A stretch of 64,000 nt of DNA from contig CM049315.1 in the NCBI GenBank assembly GCA_026874595.1, positions 68,889,916 to 68,953,915 on the forward strand, in the 5' to 3' direction. Position 1 is the stretch's first letter, and each line of letters starts with the position of its first letter. This document shows, piece by piece, positions 13,016 to 24,285 of this stretch. Under the pieces are notes generated by a model. It was not told the DNA's origin. It did not search any database and was given only the letters and a program-made list of their open reading frames with translations. The stretch is from Sipunculus nudus (taxonomy: Eukaryota > Annelida > Sipuncula > Golfingiida > Sipunculidae). Both the position numbers and the translations under genes were made by a program.

Positions 13016-13780
13016 TCAAGGCGTCTGTGCTTCTCTCAGTTTGTGAAGAACTGCTGGTAGAGCGTCCATTTTCTGCCTCACTTTTAAAGGGATATGATCG
13101 TTTTCCTTGAAACTGAAATATGTACAAACACAAACAAATAAAAAACTGTCAGAAAATTATATTCTGAGTAAATTTATATTTTTATTATCCTCCAATTATT
13201 ACTATCATTTTAAATTAGTGACTTCTACTAAGCCTGATTTAATATTATAAAATAAAACTTCTTTAACATTTAAAAAGTAGGCTACTTACCCAGATCAAAA
13301 TCCGAAATTTGTACATGTTTCTCTGGGAATACATACTTTGTATTTTGTTGCATTAAAAATGTCCCTTTCTTGATTTTACCATTCTGTTGTTCAAGTGACA
13401 TTAAGTATACACACCTTGATGCGTTTCCTTTTGGACACGTGTACTTGATGACCATGGGGTTTGGTTGCAGTGAGAGTTCTGACCCGTCATCGAAATGAAC
13501 AGACACTTACTTGTTTGACCACTGAATTCCCCAGCCGATACCGGGGACGTTAACTTGGCAGAGCATCCTTGGTGACGGTAAAGGGAAACTGTTACAGCCA
13601 GAGGCAAACGACAATGTTTCATCCTGGTTTGGCGCCATTTCAACAGACGACAGCGTCTCATCTGGTTTTGCAGATATATCTGTCCTCCCGTCGATTGGCG
13701 TGCTGCTTCTTAGGTTTTCTTTCACAGACGACGAACCTGATGAATTGGCCGTAGACTTCGGAATGCCATGGCATGGACGT
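13016..13780 (-). pseudogene. Orphan 3' fragment (exons 6-7) of the PLK4-like gene, with a nonsense codon
   Basis: Duplicate of the last two coding exons of the gene at 21163-24264. Exon 6 is 13415-13780 (366 nt, same length as its parent) and exon 7 is 13016-13112 (97 nt). It encodes the linker and polo box 3 (NVPGIGWGIQWSNK, later FDDGSELS). There is no copy of exons 1-5 upstream: homology to the parent stops at about 14112, the duplication junction. A GAA to TAA change at 13507-13509 stops the frame inside polo box 3, just after WSNK. Other differences from the parent include Ala to Pro in the linker and Gln to His before FDDGS. This is a broken fragment left by the tandem duplication. Confidence 0.9.
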
Positions 13781-14098
13781 CTGTATAGATAGAAAGAAAT
13801 AATGGTGATTAGAGACCAATTAACCTTGTAAAAGTAAAGGACTAAACATATTATTGCATTTAATTGTTCTGAAGGCATTCTATCATACAAATTTATCATA
13901 TTATTATTTAGATCTATCTATTTTTTTAGGAATGACCCAAACATATAATTCAGAACTTTCTCAGACTAACGTCCCCCTTTTTGGTGTATAAATCTATTTA
14001 TAAAGTCACTATAAAAGATATCATTTATAGCCAAAGAGGAAATTGAATGTTTAACAACTGACATGCAGCACAATTAAAAAAAATAAAACTGTGAGAAT

Positions 14099-14142
14099 TA
14101 ATAAGAATATGACTTTTAATAAGAATATGAAAAGAGATGACT
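14099..14142. other. Duplication junction with templated scar
   Basis: Here unit 1 ends and unit 2 begins. The motif AATAAGAATATGA occurs twice in succession (14099-14112 and 14118-14130), and the next bases (ATATGAAAAGAGATGACT) also occur at 5713-5730 in intron 4 of the discoidin gene before the sequence continues as at 6241. The patchwork suggests template switching during the duplication. Confidence 0.6.
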
Positions 14143-14270
14143 TTTGATGAAAATGTAAAGTGTAAAAGACCGACGTCATTGAACAATTTGTCTAAAATAC
14201 GATTTCTTTCACGCGGCTGTGGTTGTGAAGGACCATTCCCTTTATGGGAATGCGGTGCATGTCCGACCTG

Positions 14271-14457
14271 TCATACGACACAATTTGTGTCAAATCAAGT
14301 AGCGACTCGTCGGCACACGCATAGGGTCGGACGAGGTATTCAGCTTAATTGCATACGTCACTCAAGAGGTTTCCCAAAATTATTCGCGCTTAACAGAATA
14401 TGCCACGGGAAGAAACCAGGTTCTCCGCTCAAAAACTGATAGATTTAGACATAATCA

Positions 14458-14532
<75 letters not shown>

Positions 14533-14583
14533 GTATATTACAATGCATAATACATCTTATCCGCGACCGAATAAAATAAATCG
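14271..14583. other. Roughly 310-bp segment present only in unit 2
   Basis: Unit 1 passes directly from GTGCATGCCCGACC to the TTACCGCATTTCCC motif. In unit 2 the two flanks are separated by about 310 bp that include a (TA)n tract (14459-14527). No terminal inverted repeats or target duplication are evident, so it may be an insertion in unit 2 or a deletion in unit 1. Confidence 0.6.
14459..14527. repeat. (TA)n microsatellite
   Basis: Interrupted run of TA dinucleotides within the unit-2-specific segment. Confidence 0.95.
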
Positions 14584-15007
14584 GCATTTCCCTCACCGCA
14601 TTAGCCTGGCACAAGCACGTAAAAGGAATGAATGTGAAGCTTAACACAGGGACAAGTATTATTTATGCATGATCAACTTTTCTTTAAGTACTGACTTGAG
14701 GACTTTCTTGAAGGACTGCCGGTATTTAAGTTGAAAAGAGACAAAATTAAACATTGAAACGCCAATGCTATTCTGTTCTGTACACTTTCTGTAACTCTCA
14801 CTTGTACAATTTATATTCAAATAAATTGTCCTTATCACACTTACCACAACTAGCTGTCCATAATGATTGAATATAGGTTTTAAAATTCTCCTGATGTTTA
14901 GGTTGTACATAACTCCATTCGCATAATAAGAAAAATTCAGGTTCTCGTGCTACTCTTGACTCGTATAATTATTTGATATGACATTAATTTTGGATTTGTA
15001 CTTTCAG

Positions 15008-15175
15008 GTGTTTGATGGTAACATGGACGCTACAACAAAAGTAAAGGTTGCCTTGCCGATTCAAGTGAGAGTACGCTATTTGCGCGTTATTGTTGAGTCC
15101 TACAAATGTATCAATGATATTGGTGTGATCTGTGCACGTTTTGAACTGTATGGCTGCCAACTGTTATTGAATTAA
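15008..15175 (+). pseudogene. Orphan duplicate of the last discoidin exon
   Basis: Copy of exon 5 of the discoidin gene (6839-7006): same acceptor (ACTTTCAG), same length (168 nt) and same stop. There is one visible amino-acid change (RARYL to RVRYL). Exons 1-4 are not repeated before it. It could serve as an alternative last exon for transcripts reading through from 5518, because the phase is identical; otherwise it is a nonfunctional remnant. Confidence 0.85.
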
Positions 15176-15462
15176 TTAAATACCGAGGACAAGACTTTTC
15201 AAAGGTCATTTTAAATATTGTGACTCATGGATATAAACCGTTTCGCCAGCATTGTTCGATTGAGTCGAATCCGTGTGTTGTCAGTTATGTTTAAAATCTT
15301 ATACAGGTATCTATATAATTTGAGTAACATAGATGAAAATAGAACCAACTGATATGGCGAATACCTTCGCCAGTAATTCAATTGAACAAAACCTTAAAAA
15401 TAAAGTTCACTCTTTACGCATAATTATTGTCTAACTCCTCCACTTGACCTTCTTCCTTTAGC

Positions 15463-15905
15463 ACTGTTTCTCAGTATCGAGTACAAGGGCTGTTTTTTTG
15501 GTATCGAGTCCAGGGGCTATTTTCCGAGTATCTAGTCTAGGGACTGTTTCTGGGTATTGAGTCTAGGAACCGTTTTCTGGGTATCAAGTCCAGGGACTGT
15601 GTTCTGGGTATCAAGTCTAGAGACTGTTTTGCTGGGTATCGAGTCCAGGGACTGTTTTCTTAGTATCGATTCCAGGGACTGTTTTTTGGGGGGAGGGGGT
15701 TCGAGTCAGGGACAGTTTTCTGGATATGGATCCTAGGGACAGTTTCTGGGTATCGAATCCAGGGACTGCTAATGGGTATCGAGTCCAGGGATTGTGTTGT
15801 GGGTATGGAGTCAAGGAACGGTTTTCTGGGTGTCGAATCCAGGGACCATGTTCTGGGTATGGAGTCTAAGGAACTGTTTTCTGGGTATCAAATCCAGGGT
15901 ATTTA
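15463..15905. repeat. 27-bp minisatellite, unit 2 copy
   Basis: Counterpart of 7290-7735, nearly identical monomer by monomer. Confidence 0.88.
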
Positions 15906-16601
15906 ACTCAGAGTTAAAACTAGCCTGGCAATACTGCGCCTGCATTGTTTCAAGCATCCTGTACAAACTCAGCTGGAGACGATACCCAACAAATATTGGC
16001 TTCGAGTGGACAAATAGAAGGAGTTCGATAATGTATATCACGAAATCAATGTGAAAATAGTATATTCCTTCTAGAATTATTATTGAAATACACTGAAAAT
16101 ATGTTGTGATGAAATATAACTTGTACCCATCGTCTCAGTCTCTTGAAATCATATATTTATTTATAATACACCCAAACTTCAAATTTTAATTTACTGAAGA
16201 CGTTGGGGTGGTAGTGCAATCTGTTGGGTTCGCATCAATTCAAGTATACATGCAAATGTGCACTCCATTTCTAACAGTGCTTTTTCATTTTCATCTGCTT
16301 GTCGAACTGTTATTTTTCCGAAGTAAAACAAAGTGACGTGATTCTGTTGGGAAAAATAATCAATTTTACATTCACGGATGACTTCCTTACATTCATGCAA
16401 CAGTTATTAATAAGGAGGATGTTTTTACTTGGAAAGTTTGTTTCTGCAATGAATTTATAACTTTGACCAGAAATATGAATGCGCAGATCGTAAGTTTTGT
16501 AAAGATTTATGCAAATGAGGTATATTAAGAGTGGTCTCTTGCTGAGAAATCACTGGAGCGATTTTGGGACAGAAGCGGTCACTCTGTATCAATATCTTCC
16601 G

Positions 16602-17176
16602 TGATACATGGAGGACAACTGGTAAGTGTAAACCTTATTTTCAATGAATAATTTCGGAATTCTATAAGTTCCCATCAGTCTACACAGTTCTGTCTGGTAT
16701 TAATAATTATTCTTGTTTTATACTACTCCAAGAATAACAAAATGTTATGACGCTCATGTCCGGATTACTTTCATGGCGTTATTCTCGTAACAAGTGTTTT
16801 AGCCTATTATGTCAATAACTACCACACAGCAAAATTTTTTGTCCTCTAGGGATCTCTAGCCAAGTGAATTTTCACTGGTCAAGGTTTGCCTCCACAAATT
16901 TCCTACCCAATAACCAGTATGGACAGCTAATTGTGGTCTTTCAAAAGTAACTGTAACAACACAGGCTTATCCACAAAGCTTAACAATAGGGACCAGAACA
17001 ACACTCACTAAATGAAGGTTCTGCCTGAATGAATTCCGAAGGGTAATCTCCGGGTAATGCTTAAAGAAAGAAAAAAAAAGGAGTTGGGGCCTGAAAGGCC
17101 GTTTGACATTACGCATGCCACACTCTCAAATCAAAACCTGAAAAGGTGTACGGTCACAAGGCACTTTGTGACATCA
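16602..17176 (-). mobile_element. 3' LTR of the Ty3/gypsy element (unit 2)
   Basis: Counterpart of 8429-9004, preceded on the minus strand by the same purine tract. The far boundary is uncertain for the same reason. Confidence 0.55.
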
Positions 17177-19085
17177 CTTCTCCCTTAAAAAAATGCTCAG
17201 TTTTTTTATAAGAAAAAGTGGACAAAATAAATCCTGTAATCCAACATTTTACTCACAAAACTTATGAGAGGTTGATAGCTGATGTCTGGTAAAATTGAAA
17301 ACTATAGATAGAAATATAGCATACAGGGATCGTGTCTCGTCACAATCTGTCATTTAATGTCTCTGGGATGTATATGCCACTCAGCTTATAAATTTAAATG
17401 AACTTAGCCTAAGGCTGGGACGCGGCTGATAAAATCAGCCCGCACAATCCGATCTCCTAGGCACAGACTCAACAGTATACTGATACTCCTGTAAGAGTAT
17501 TGCCCATCGCATTATGCGTTTGTTCAAGCACTTGGCTTTCTGAATTTAGGCAAGAGGTTTGTGATCTGTCTGAATCACAAACTGTCTTCCAAACAAATAC
17601 ATATCAAATTTGTTAACTGCCCAGACAATGGACAATGCTTCTCTTTCAATGACCGAGAACTTTTCCTCTCTTTGAACAAGCTTACGGCTCGCAAAAGCCA
17701 CTGGATGCAAAATCCCTTCATGCTCTTGCATGGAAATCGCTCCAATTCTTTATCGGAAGCATCAGTTCTCAGAATGAAACATTTTTAGAAGTCTGGGAGT
17801 TGCAAGACTGGTGGTTTCACCAACAAACATTTGAGAGTTTGAAACGCTCTCTCCTGAGCTTGTCCCCAGGTAACCTTATTACTCTGTCCCTTCTTGCTTA
17901 AATCTGTTAAGGGCACGGCCACTTCAGCATAATGAGGGATAAATTTACGGTAATAACCCGTCAAACCTATGAAAGACCTAACCTCTTTCTTGGTGGTTGG
18001 TCGTTTTGCATTACTGATTTTCTCGTGTAAGACTGGGTCAGTTCCAAGCCTGCCTATTCCTATTTTATGGCCAAGAAAACCAAGGTTTGTGTAACCAAGG
18101 AAACACTTCTTTGGTTTTGCCGCTTAATTAGCAGACTGAAGTATGCCAAATACCTTCTCAAGGAGTTTTACATGGTCTGGCCTGTTTTCAGTGTTACACA
18201 GGACATCATCGATGTAATAAGTCACCCCAGAACATGAGCAAACAATTTGCGCATCATTCACCAGAATACTGCGTCTGCCACAACAAACCCGAAAATGGCT
18301 TGAAGTTAAAATGATATTATGTATTTGGGGTTACAAAGGATGTCAACTCTTTAGACCCGTCAGTCATTGGGATCTGTCAATATCCTTTTGGTAGATCAAT
18401 TATGGAAAAAAAATCTACTATTTCTCAATTCGGCAAACATATGTTTTTGGAAATCAATGCAAAAGCGAACCGAATTGTCGGGCTTCCGAACCATGACCAC
18501 AGGTGCTGAATATCTTGAATTAGATCTTTCGATCACCCCTAGAGATATCATATCACTTATCTCTTTATCCAGGGTTTCTTTCATGGCATGAGGTACGTTG
18601 TAAGGTTTAGACCTAACAGGAAGGTGAGAAGTGAGCTGGAGATCACATTCAAGGACTTTTTGTCCGTTTTGGCACATCTGTAAATGTGCTTTCATACCTG
18701 TTTACAAGGTCTATCAACTCAGCTTCCTGTTGAGGGGAAAGTTCATCACATATATTTACCTGCTCAGGTCCTTGTGTGTGATTAACACTTGGCATTGGAA
18801 CAATACACTTTTCATTACCAATATCAAAATCCGTAGTCCTATCCTAACTTTGATCTGACATATTACATCCGTAGATTGTAATCCAGCCAAAATGGTACTA
18901 TCACAGGGCAAATCAAATAACCCCATAGCACTTTGCTCGGAATCACCTGGTGGTCTTGTGAGGTACCATTCAACAAGTTTATGTGAAATGTTTTCACCTT
19001 ACCTTTTACCTTTATCCGGTAATCGCAGTCATTGAAAACTTCGAAAGGACCCTCCCACTGTAGCAGCAACGCTTTACAACCCGAC
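17177..19085 (-). pseudogene. Degraded Ty3/gypsy pol (unit 2)
   Basis: Counterpart of 9005-10905 with the same truncation point and the same internal damage. The integrase end (LLQWEGPFEV) is near 19069, the RT start (SLGVIERSNSRYSAPVV) is within 18695-18396, and RNase H (AFASRKLVQRE, QTDHKP) is within 17731-17546. Confidence 0.88.
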
Positions 19086-19770
19086 CATTATAATCGGTAT
19101 ATTGCGATGACTTATTTAAAAACAATAAACTTTTAAAATCGATATTGGACGTGCCTTGTTATATGTTTCATTAGGAAATATAATGTATAAAGAAACTGTA
19201 TTTGAAACTATTTATAAAATCGTTTTATCGAACAGATGAATATTATTATAGAAACACCCAAGTCTCCAGGAAAATCCGACGTGTTGCCAAAAAAAAATCC
19301 TGTCAGGATTCTTCCTTTTGAAGCTTAGGCCGAGAAAAAAATGTTGGTTTAACAAAAATGGAATAGTGCGAGTCGAAAGTGTACAGGTTTGGCAATAGTA
19401 AACACGATATCACATCCGACTTCCCAGGAATTATGAAATAAAATGATTACGTCGGTCACGTTGGTGACACCAATGGCGTTGCTAAACAACACCGTGATAG
19501 CTGAATGTACGGACGTTACTGGGGTGATGAACTCATGACGCAGATTGTAATTAATTAATTATACGTCGTGAATGCCTTATATGATACAGATTGACTTACT
19601 ACCTTTCGCATGTCGTTTTTACAGTGCAAGTTCAACAATTTTTCTCGTCCTGTAGAGGGTGTATTCATGTCCCCCCCCCCCCACCCCTTCCGAAGGACGA
19701 TGGAAGTAAACCCCATCGGCTGGTCAGTCAAGTTTGTTATAGATATATCTATATAGTTGTCTTGCTTCAG

Positions 19771-19788
19771 ATATATATATATATATAT
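19771..19788. repeat. Short (TA)n microsatellite, unit 2
   Basis: About nine TA units, the contracted counterpart of 11598-11647. Confidence 0.9.
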
Positions 19789-20617
19789 GAAACATCGTGG
19801 GGAGAGTACCTTTCTTGAGCTTATCAACCCCCCCCCCCCCAAAGAAAATATAACAAACGACCCTGGTCACATCTTAGACGCGAAAACAAGTGACTGCACC
19901 AAGATGTTGGTTATCATCATAGAGATAAAATTTGCAATAACCAGAATTTAAAAAAAATGTCCAATTATTTTCCTTTTCCAGAAGACATTGTTCACCGTAA
20001 CATGATGATTTATTTAACCTATTAGTGGCCCCTAGTGAGTGACCAGTAGCACATCCAGCTTTTTGATGTGGCCTCCCATTTTGTTAGTCAAAACCCGTTC
20101 ACATCTAAATGGACCAGATAGCTAAGAGAAACAGGTATGGGTAACGCACAAGTAAGTAAACAGAAAATAAACGAATCCACTCGCACATTTCAAATCATTA
20201 CCGGTATGAATTCAATTAACCGTTTGTATCGACTCACTTTACTCAATATATCGTACCTATCTGTGCACACATATCGACTGAATGTAAAATTTACCATTTT
20301 GTTCATAAACTTTTCAACCCACTTGATATATTCTTTATATTCACCAACCTATTACCAGTATATAAAAAAAATTGTGAGATGATCGTTCCAGGGTCAGGGG
20401 TCAACATAGATGCTGTTTGGGATTCAGTCAAGCCGGGACGTTTACCTTTGAAAGTTTTATGGGGATGTGGTTTCTTATTAAAGAGAAGAGTTGTCTGTTG
20501 TCTCTGTCTTTCTGTCTCTCTTGGGTACGTATTTCTCCCCCACTCTCCCTCTATCTCTCTTTTTTTCTCTCTCTCAATACATGCGACAGAATCAGTAAAC
20601 TCTTTTATACACAGAAC

Positions 20618-20636
20618 TTTATTACCAGTATTTATT
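20618..20636 (-). promoter_or_regulatory. Candidate polyadenylation signals of the PLK4-like gene
   Basis: Two AATAAA hexamers on the minus strand (20618-20623 and 20631-20636), about 530-545 bp past the stop codon at 21163. They lie in the right sense, with no transcript evidence. Confidence 0.35.
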
Positions 20637-20793
20637 ACCAATATGTGTAGATATTTTATGTGCCTGCAAGCCGCACATGTATAGCAAATTTATTCAAATG
20701 CCTGACATTACATTTAAACACTTGACTGTTATTGTAACAAATGGCGGTAGAAATTGTAAGACTTATACAGCAAATAATCACAAACACTAGGTT

Positions 20794-20814
20794 CACCGAG
20801 GTAACCTCGGTTTT
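20794..20814. other. Perfect short hairpin followed by a T-run
   Basis: CCGAGGTAACCTCGG (6-bp stem, 3-nt loop) followed by TTTTTT on the plus strand. It is duplicated in unit 1 near 12656-12675. On the minus strand it would fall in the 3' untranslated region of the PLK4-like gene. The stem does not match the histone stem-loop, and no function is claimed. Confidence 0.4.
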
Positions 20815-21162
20815 TTATCATCATCATCATCATAAGAAAATGAGAAACATGCATATCACACTCTCTCCACATGCTTTAAATCAGTCCATGTGTATGAGCT
20901 CATTTCCCGAAAGTAGTCTTTGGCTGCATCATACTATTCCGCTCGGTTTCTCGGCTCCCTCTTTTCAGTCTCCACAGTCTCTGTATTTGTAGAGTTCTTG
21001 GTGCCCTTTACCAATCGATGGACATGCATGGTCCATCCTACAGACGTGTCGTGTACCTTTGTGAGCACCTCTGTGAACTCCAAGTGATGAGGTCTGCGGT
21101 TCTTACAGATTGTCTGTAGCCATCCGTGTGTTAGCTCCATATGAATCTTGTTGAAATCCCGC

Positions 21163-24100
21163 TCAAGGCGTCTGTGCTTCTCTCAGTTTGTGAAGAACTG
21201 CTGGTAGAGCGTCCATTTTCTGCCTCACTTTTAAAGGGATATGATCATTTTCCTTGAAACTGAAATATGTACAAACACAAACAAATAAAAAACTGTCAGA
21301 AAATTATATTCTGAGTAAATTTATATTTTTATTATCCTCCAATTATTACTATCATTTTAAATTAGTGACTTCTACTAAGACTGATTTAATATTATAAAAT
21401 AAAACTTCTTTAAAGTTTAAAAAGTAGGCTACTTACCCAGATCAAAATCCGAAATTTGTACATGTTTCTCTGGGAATACATACTTTGTATTTTGTTGCAT
21501 TAAAAATGTCCCTTTCTTGATTTTACCATTCTGTTGTTCAAGTGACATTAAGTATACACACCTTGATGCGTTTCCTTTTGGACACGTGTACTTGATGACC
21601 ATGGGGTTTGGTTGCAGTGAGAGTTCTGACCCGTCATCGAACTGAACAGACACTTCCTTGTTTGACCACTGAATTCCCCAGCCGATACCGGGGACGTTAA
21701 CTTGGCAGAGCATCCTTGGTGACGGTAAAGGGAAACTGTTACAGCCAGAGGCAAACGACAATGTTTCATCCTGGTTTGGCGCCATTTCAACAGACGACAG
21801 CGTCTCATCTGCTTTTGCAGATATATCTGTCCTCCCGTCGATTGGCGTGCTGCTTCTTAGGTTTTCTTTCACAGACGACGAACCTGATGAATTGGCCGTA
21901 GACTTCGGAATGCCATGGCATGGACGTCTGTATAGATAGAAAGAAATAATGGTGATTAGAGACCAATTAACCTTGTAAAAGTAAAGGACTAAACATATTA
22001 TTGCATTTAATTGTTCTGAAGGCATTCTATCATATAAATTCATCATATTATTATTTAGATCTATCTATTTTTTTAGGAATGACCCAAACATATAAATCAG
22101 AACTTTCTCAGACTAACGGCCCCCTTTTTGGTGTATAAATCTATTTATAAAGTCACTATAAAAGATATCATTTATAGCCAAAGAGGAAATTGAATGTTTA
22201 ACAACTGACATGCAGCACAATTAAAAATAATAAAACTGTGAGAATTAATAAGAATATGAACTAGAAGATATATATGAAAACATTATATATGCTTATTAAG
22301 CGCAAGCCTTGTACTTGGCATGAATGAGTCCCAGAATACGAAAATCTCATGATTCTTACCTCCCGATGACAGCAGGGAAGCAGGTCACATCTGATCTTGA
22401 TCCTCCAAGATCGTCCATTGACGTCATCAGGTACACGAAGTCTAAACATTTCTGACGTAACTGAAACAATACAGATAATTAAATACAAAAACTGTTTGTT
22501 TGCAACATGAATTCCTTTAGTCTTTTTTTTAATATGTTTGACCTTCTTTAATATTATTTCATCCATACGACCAAACACTCTTGGATAGCTGTTATTATAT
22601 ACCACATAAAAATATGATTGAATATGCAGTGTACAAAGATCTTAATGTAAAATAAATGCAAAATATGTTTATGAATATTTACCTTCAATGCATGTGAGAG
22701 GTGTTGTCTAGTTTTATGATCCAAGTTTTCAGAGCTTGATTCAGAATCAAACTTGAAAGAAATCCCGTCGCTCTGGGTGATTCTCGTGACGTCATGACAA
22801 CAACGGACCTGGGCTCCGTCATAAAATGCCGCCTGAAAGTCACAGTTGTCGTTCTCCATCAGCATACACTTTGCCTTGTCCGTGTACATGGTCACTTTTG
22901 GAGTCTTGGACTTGACCACCTCGACAAATCTGTAAGAAATGGAAACAACAATTTATATTTTGAGAAAAAAAAACTAATAATTTGTACTTAATATCGTATA
23001 TTTCACGACATGTCAAATACCTTATTCTTAATTTTTTCATGATATATAATAGAGCAAAATGTAAACGCAGTTAAATAAGTTGAACGGAGGTTAAAACAGT
23101 TAAACAATTTGAAAACAAGTATTTTTTTTTCTATTTCAAAACACAAAATTTATATAAAATGAAAACACAAAAAAAGTATGTCACAGGATCACCGTACTTA
23201 CCTTGCCGCATGCTGGTACTTTTTCCAGTATTTTTGGGGCAGCCTGTCGTGGCTGTACTCCCTGACGGAGCCTGCTGCAGGGCTGGCTGGACTGTCACAG
23301 ACCGTCGTGTTGTTACACTGGGGCTGATAGACCTGTATCACGTGACCATCAGGGCTAATCTTCATCACTTCTCTTACGATCATCAGGTCCTGTTTAGTTC
23401 TAAGGATCTCCAAGTACACGTTGCAGTCGTCTGTGATCGTCATCTGTTGTAGAATGGAAATGAATAATAAGTGATCTCTTGTAATTTATTCCTACCATAT
23501 ACCTCCCTCCTCAGTTAAATATAAGTGAAAAGTAAGGAAGGACTACATAATAATATTATATATTTCACAGTTTTCTATTTATTGGTTCGATTCGGTTGTC
23601 TGTTAGTAGTTTGATCTGCAATTGATTTGAATTGTTTCACAAAGATATCAATAACTGTATTATTTAAAAAAAGTTATAGATTAAAATTCTGCAATTATTA
23701 TGTCACTTTAGGTTTATCTTCGTCGCTGGAATAATAAATAATGGTAACTTACCACGACGTTACGTATTTTCTGACGATAAGGCTTCAGACGAAAAGACGT
23801 GAGAGGAGGAGTAGGACAACCGACCACGTGACCACTGGTGACGTCATCGGCTGAGGATGAACGCCCTTCTCCTTGACCGTGACTGTATACCTAAAACATG
23901 AAGGTTTGAAGTGAGTTTAGGATACCAGTATTTTGACATGCGTCAGATATCGGATGAGTCACTCATATCTAGCGATGATTTATACTCAAATTATATATTA
24001 TTATACGTTAATTTAGACGCACTTTCAATTTCTCTTCTTAATGTATTTAATTTCAGTATTAAAGCTAAATTTGACATAAAAATTGTGATCAGTTTTCATG

Positions 24101-24264
24101 GTGGAAAATGAAGTGTAAGTGTATTGGCTGAGATTTGTAGTCCCGAAATGTTGTATTAAAACAATTAAGTACAATAGTGATTCTTTTAATGGCCAAACTG
24201 AAATAAATTCACAGTCTATATAAACATAATCACTGAGAGCCCTTACCATATTTTGGACTTTCAT
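21163..24264 (-). CDS. Kinase-less PLK4-like polo-box protein, seven exons, intact
   Basis: Coding exons on the minus strand: 24264-24247, 23890-23753, 23443-23202, 22929-22683, 22460-22360, 21927-21562 and 21259-21163. Phases agree throughout and total 1209 nt, 402 residues. The protein aligns along its length with the C-terminal part of PLK4/SAK. Residues 36-133 are polo box 1 (LKPYRQKIRNVV, ISPDGHVIQVYQP, LPQKYWKKYQHAAR). Residues 134-248 are polo box 2 (VKSKTPKVTMYTDKAKCMLM, FYDGAQV, PAVIGR). Residues 249-321 are a Ser-rich linker, and 322-402 are polo box 3 (VPGIGWG, FDDGSELSLQP, IKYTCPKGN). In PLK4 these boxes dimerise and bind Cep152/Asterless, Cep192 and STIL/Ana2 at the centriole. 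The kinase domain is absent: the start MKVQNM follows an in-frame TAA (24285-24283), and no kinase exon is visible upstream. The donor of exon 6 (AAG|GTGTGT) was chosen because it restores the PLK4-type ending (FKENDHIPLKVRQK). A role as scaffold or competitor of PLK4 is inference. Confidence 0.88.
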
Positions 24265-24285
24265 TCTTTTTCCCTTGAGGTATTA

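Larger units (their letters stand above)
6231..14112. repeat. Tandem segmental duplication, unit 1
   Basis: Unit 1 of an approximately 8.1-kb direct tandem duplication. It runs from intron 4 of the discoidin gene through its last exon, a 27-bp minisatellite, an LTR and gypsy pol remnant, a (TA)n tract, and exons 7 and 6 of the PLK4-like gene. Matching landmarks in unit 2 are shifted by 8138-8180 bp (for example 6839 to 15008, 9369 to 17546, 12603 to 20741), and the two copies differ by only scattered substitutions and small indels. Unit 1 alone has about 40 bp near 6327-6367. Confidence 0.93.
14133..22258. repeat. Tandem segmental duplication, unit 2
   Basis: Second copy of the 8.1-kb unit in the same order and orientation as 6231-14112. 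It contributes the functional exons 6-7 of the PLK4-like gene, while its discoidin exon is the orphan. Homology with unit 1 ends at about 22258, inside PLK4-like intron 5. Confidence 0.93.

Noticed and set aside
21429-21561. Extension of PLK4-like exon 6 to an in-frame stop after the donor
   Set aside because: Reading through gives residues unlike any PLK4, whereas splicing at AAG|GTGTGT to 21259 restores the known polo box 3 ending.
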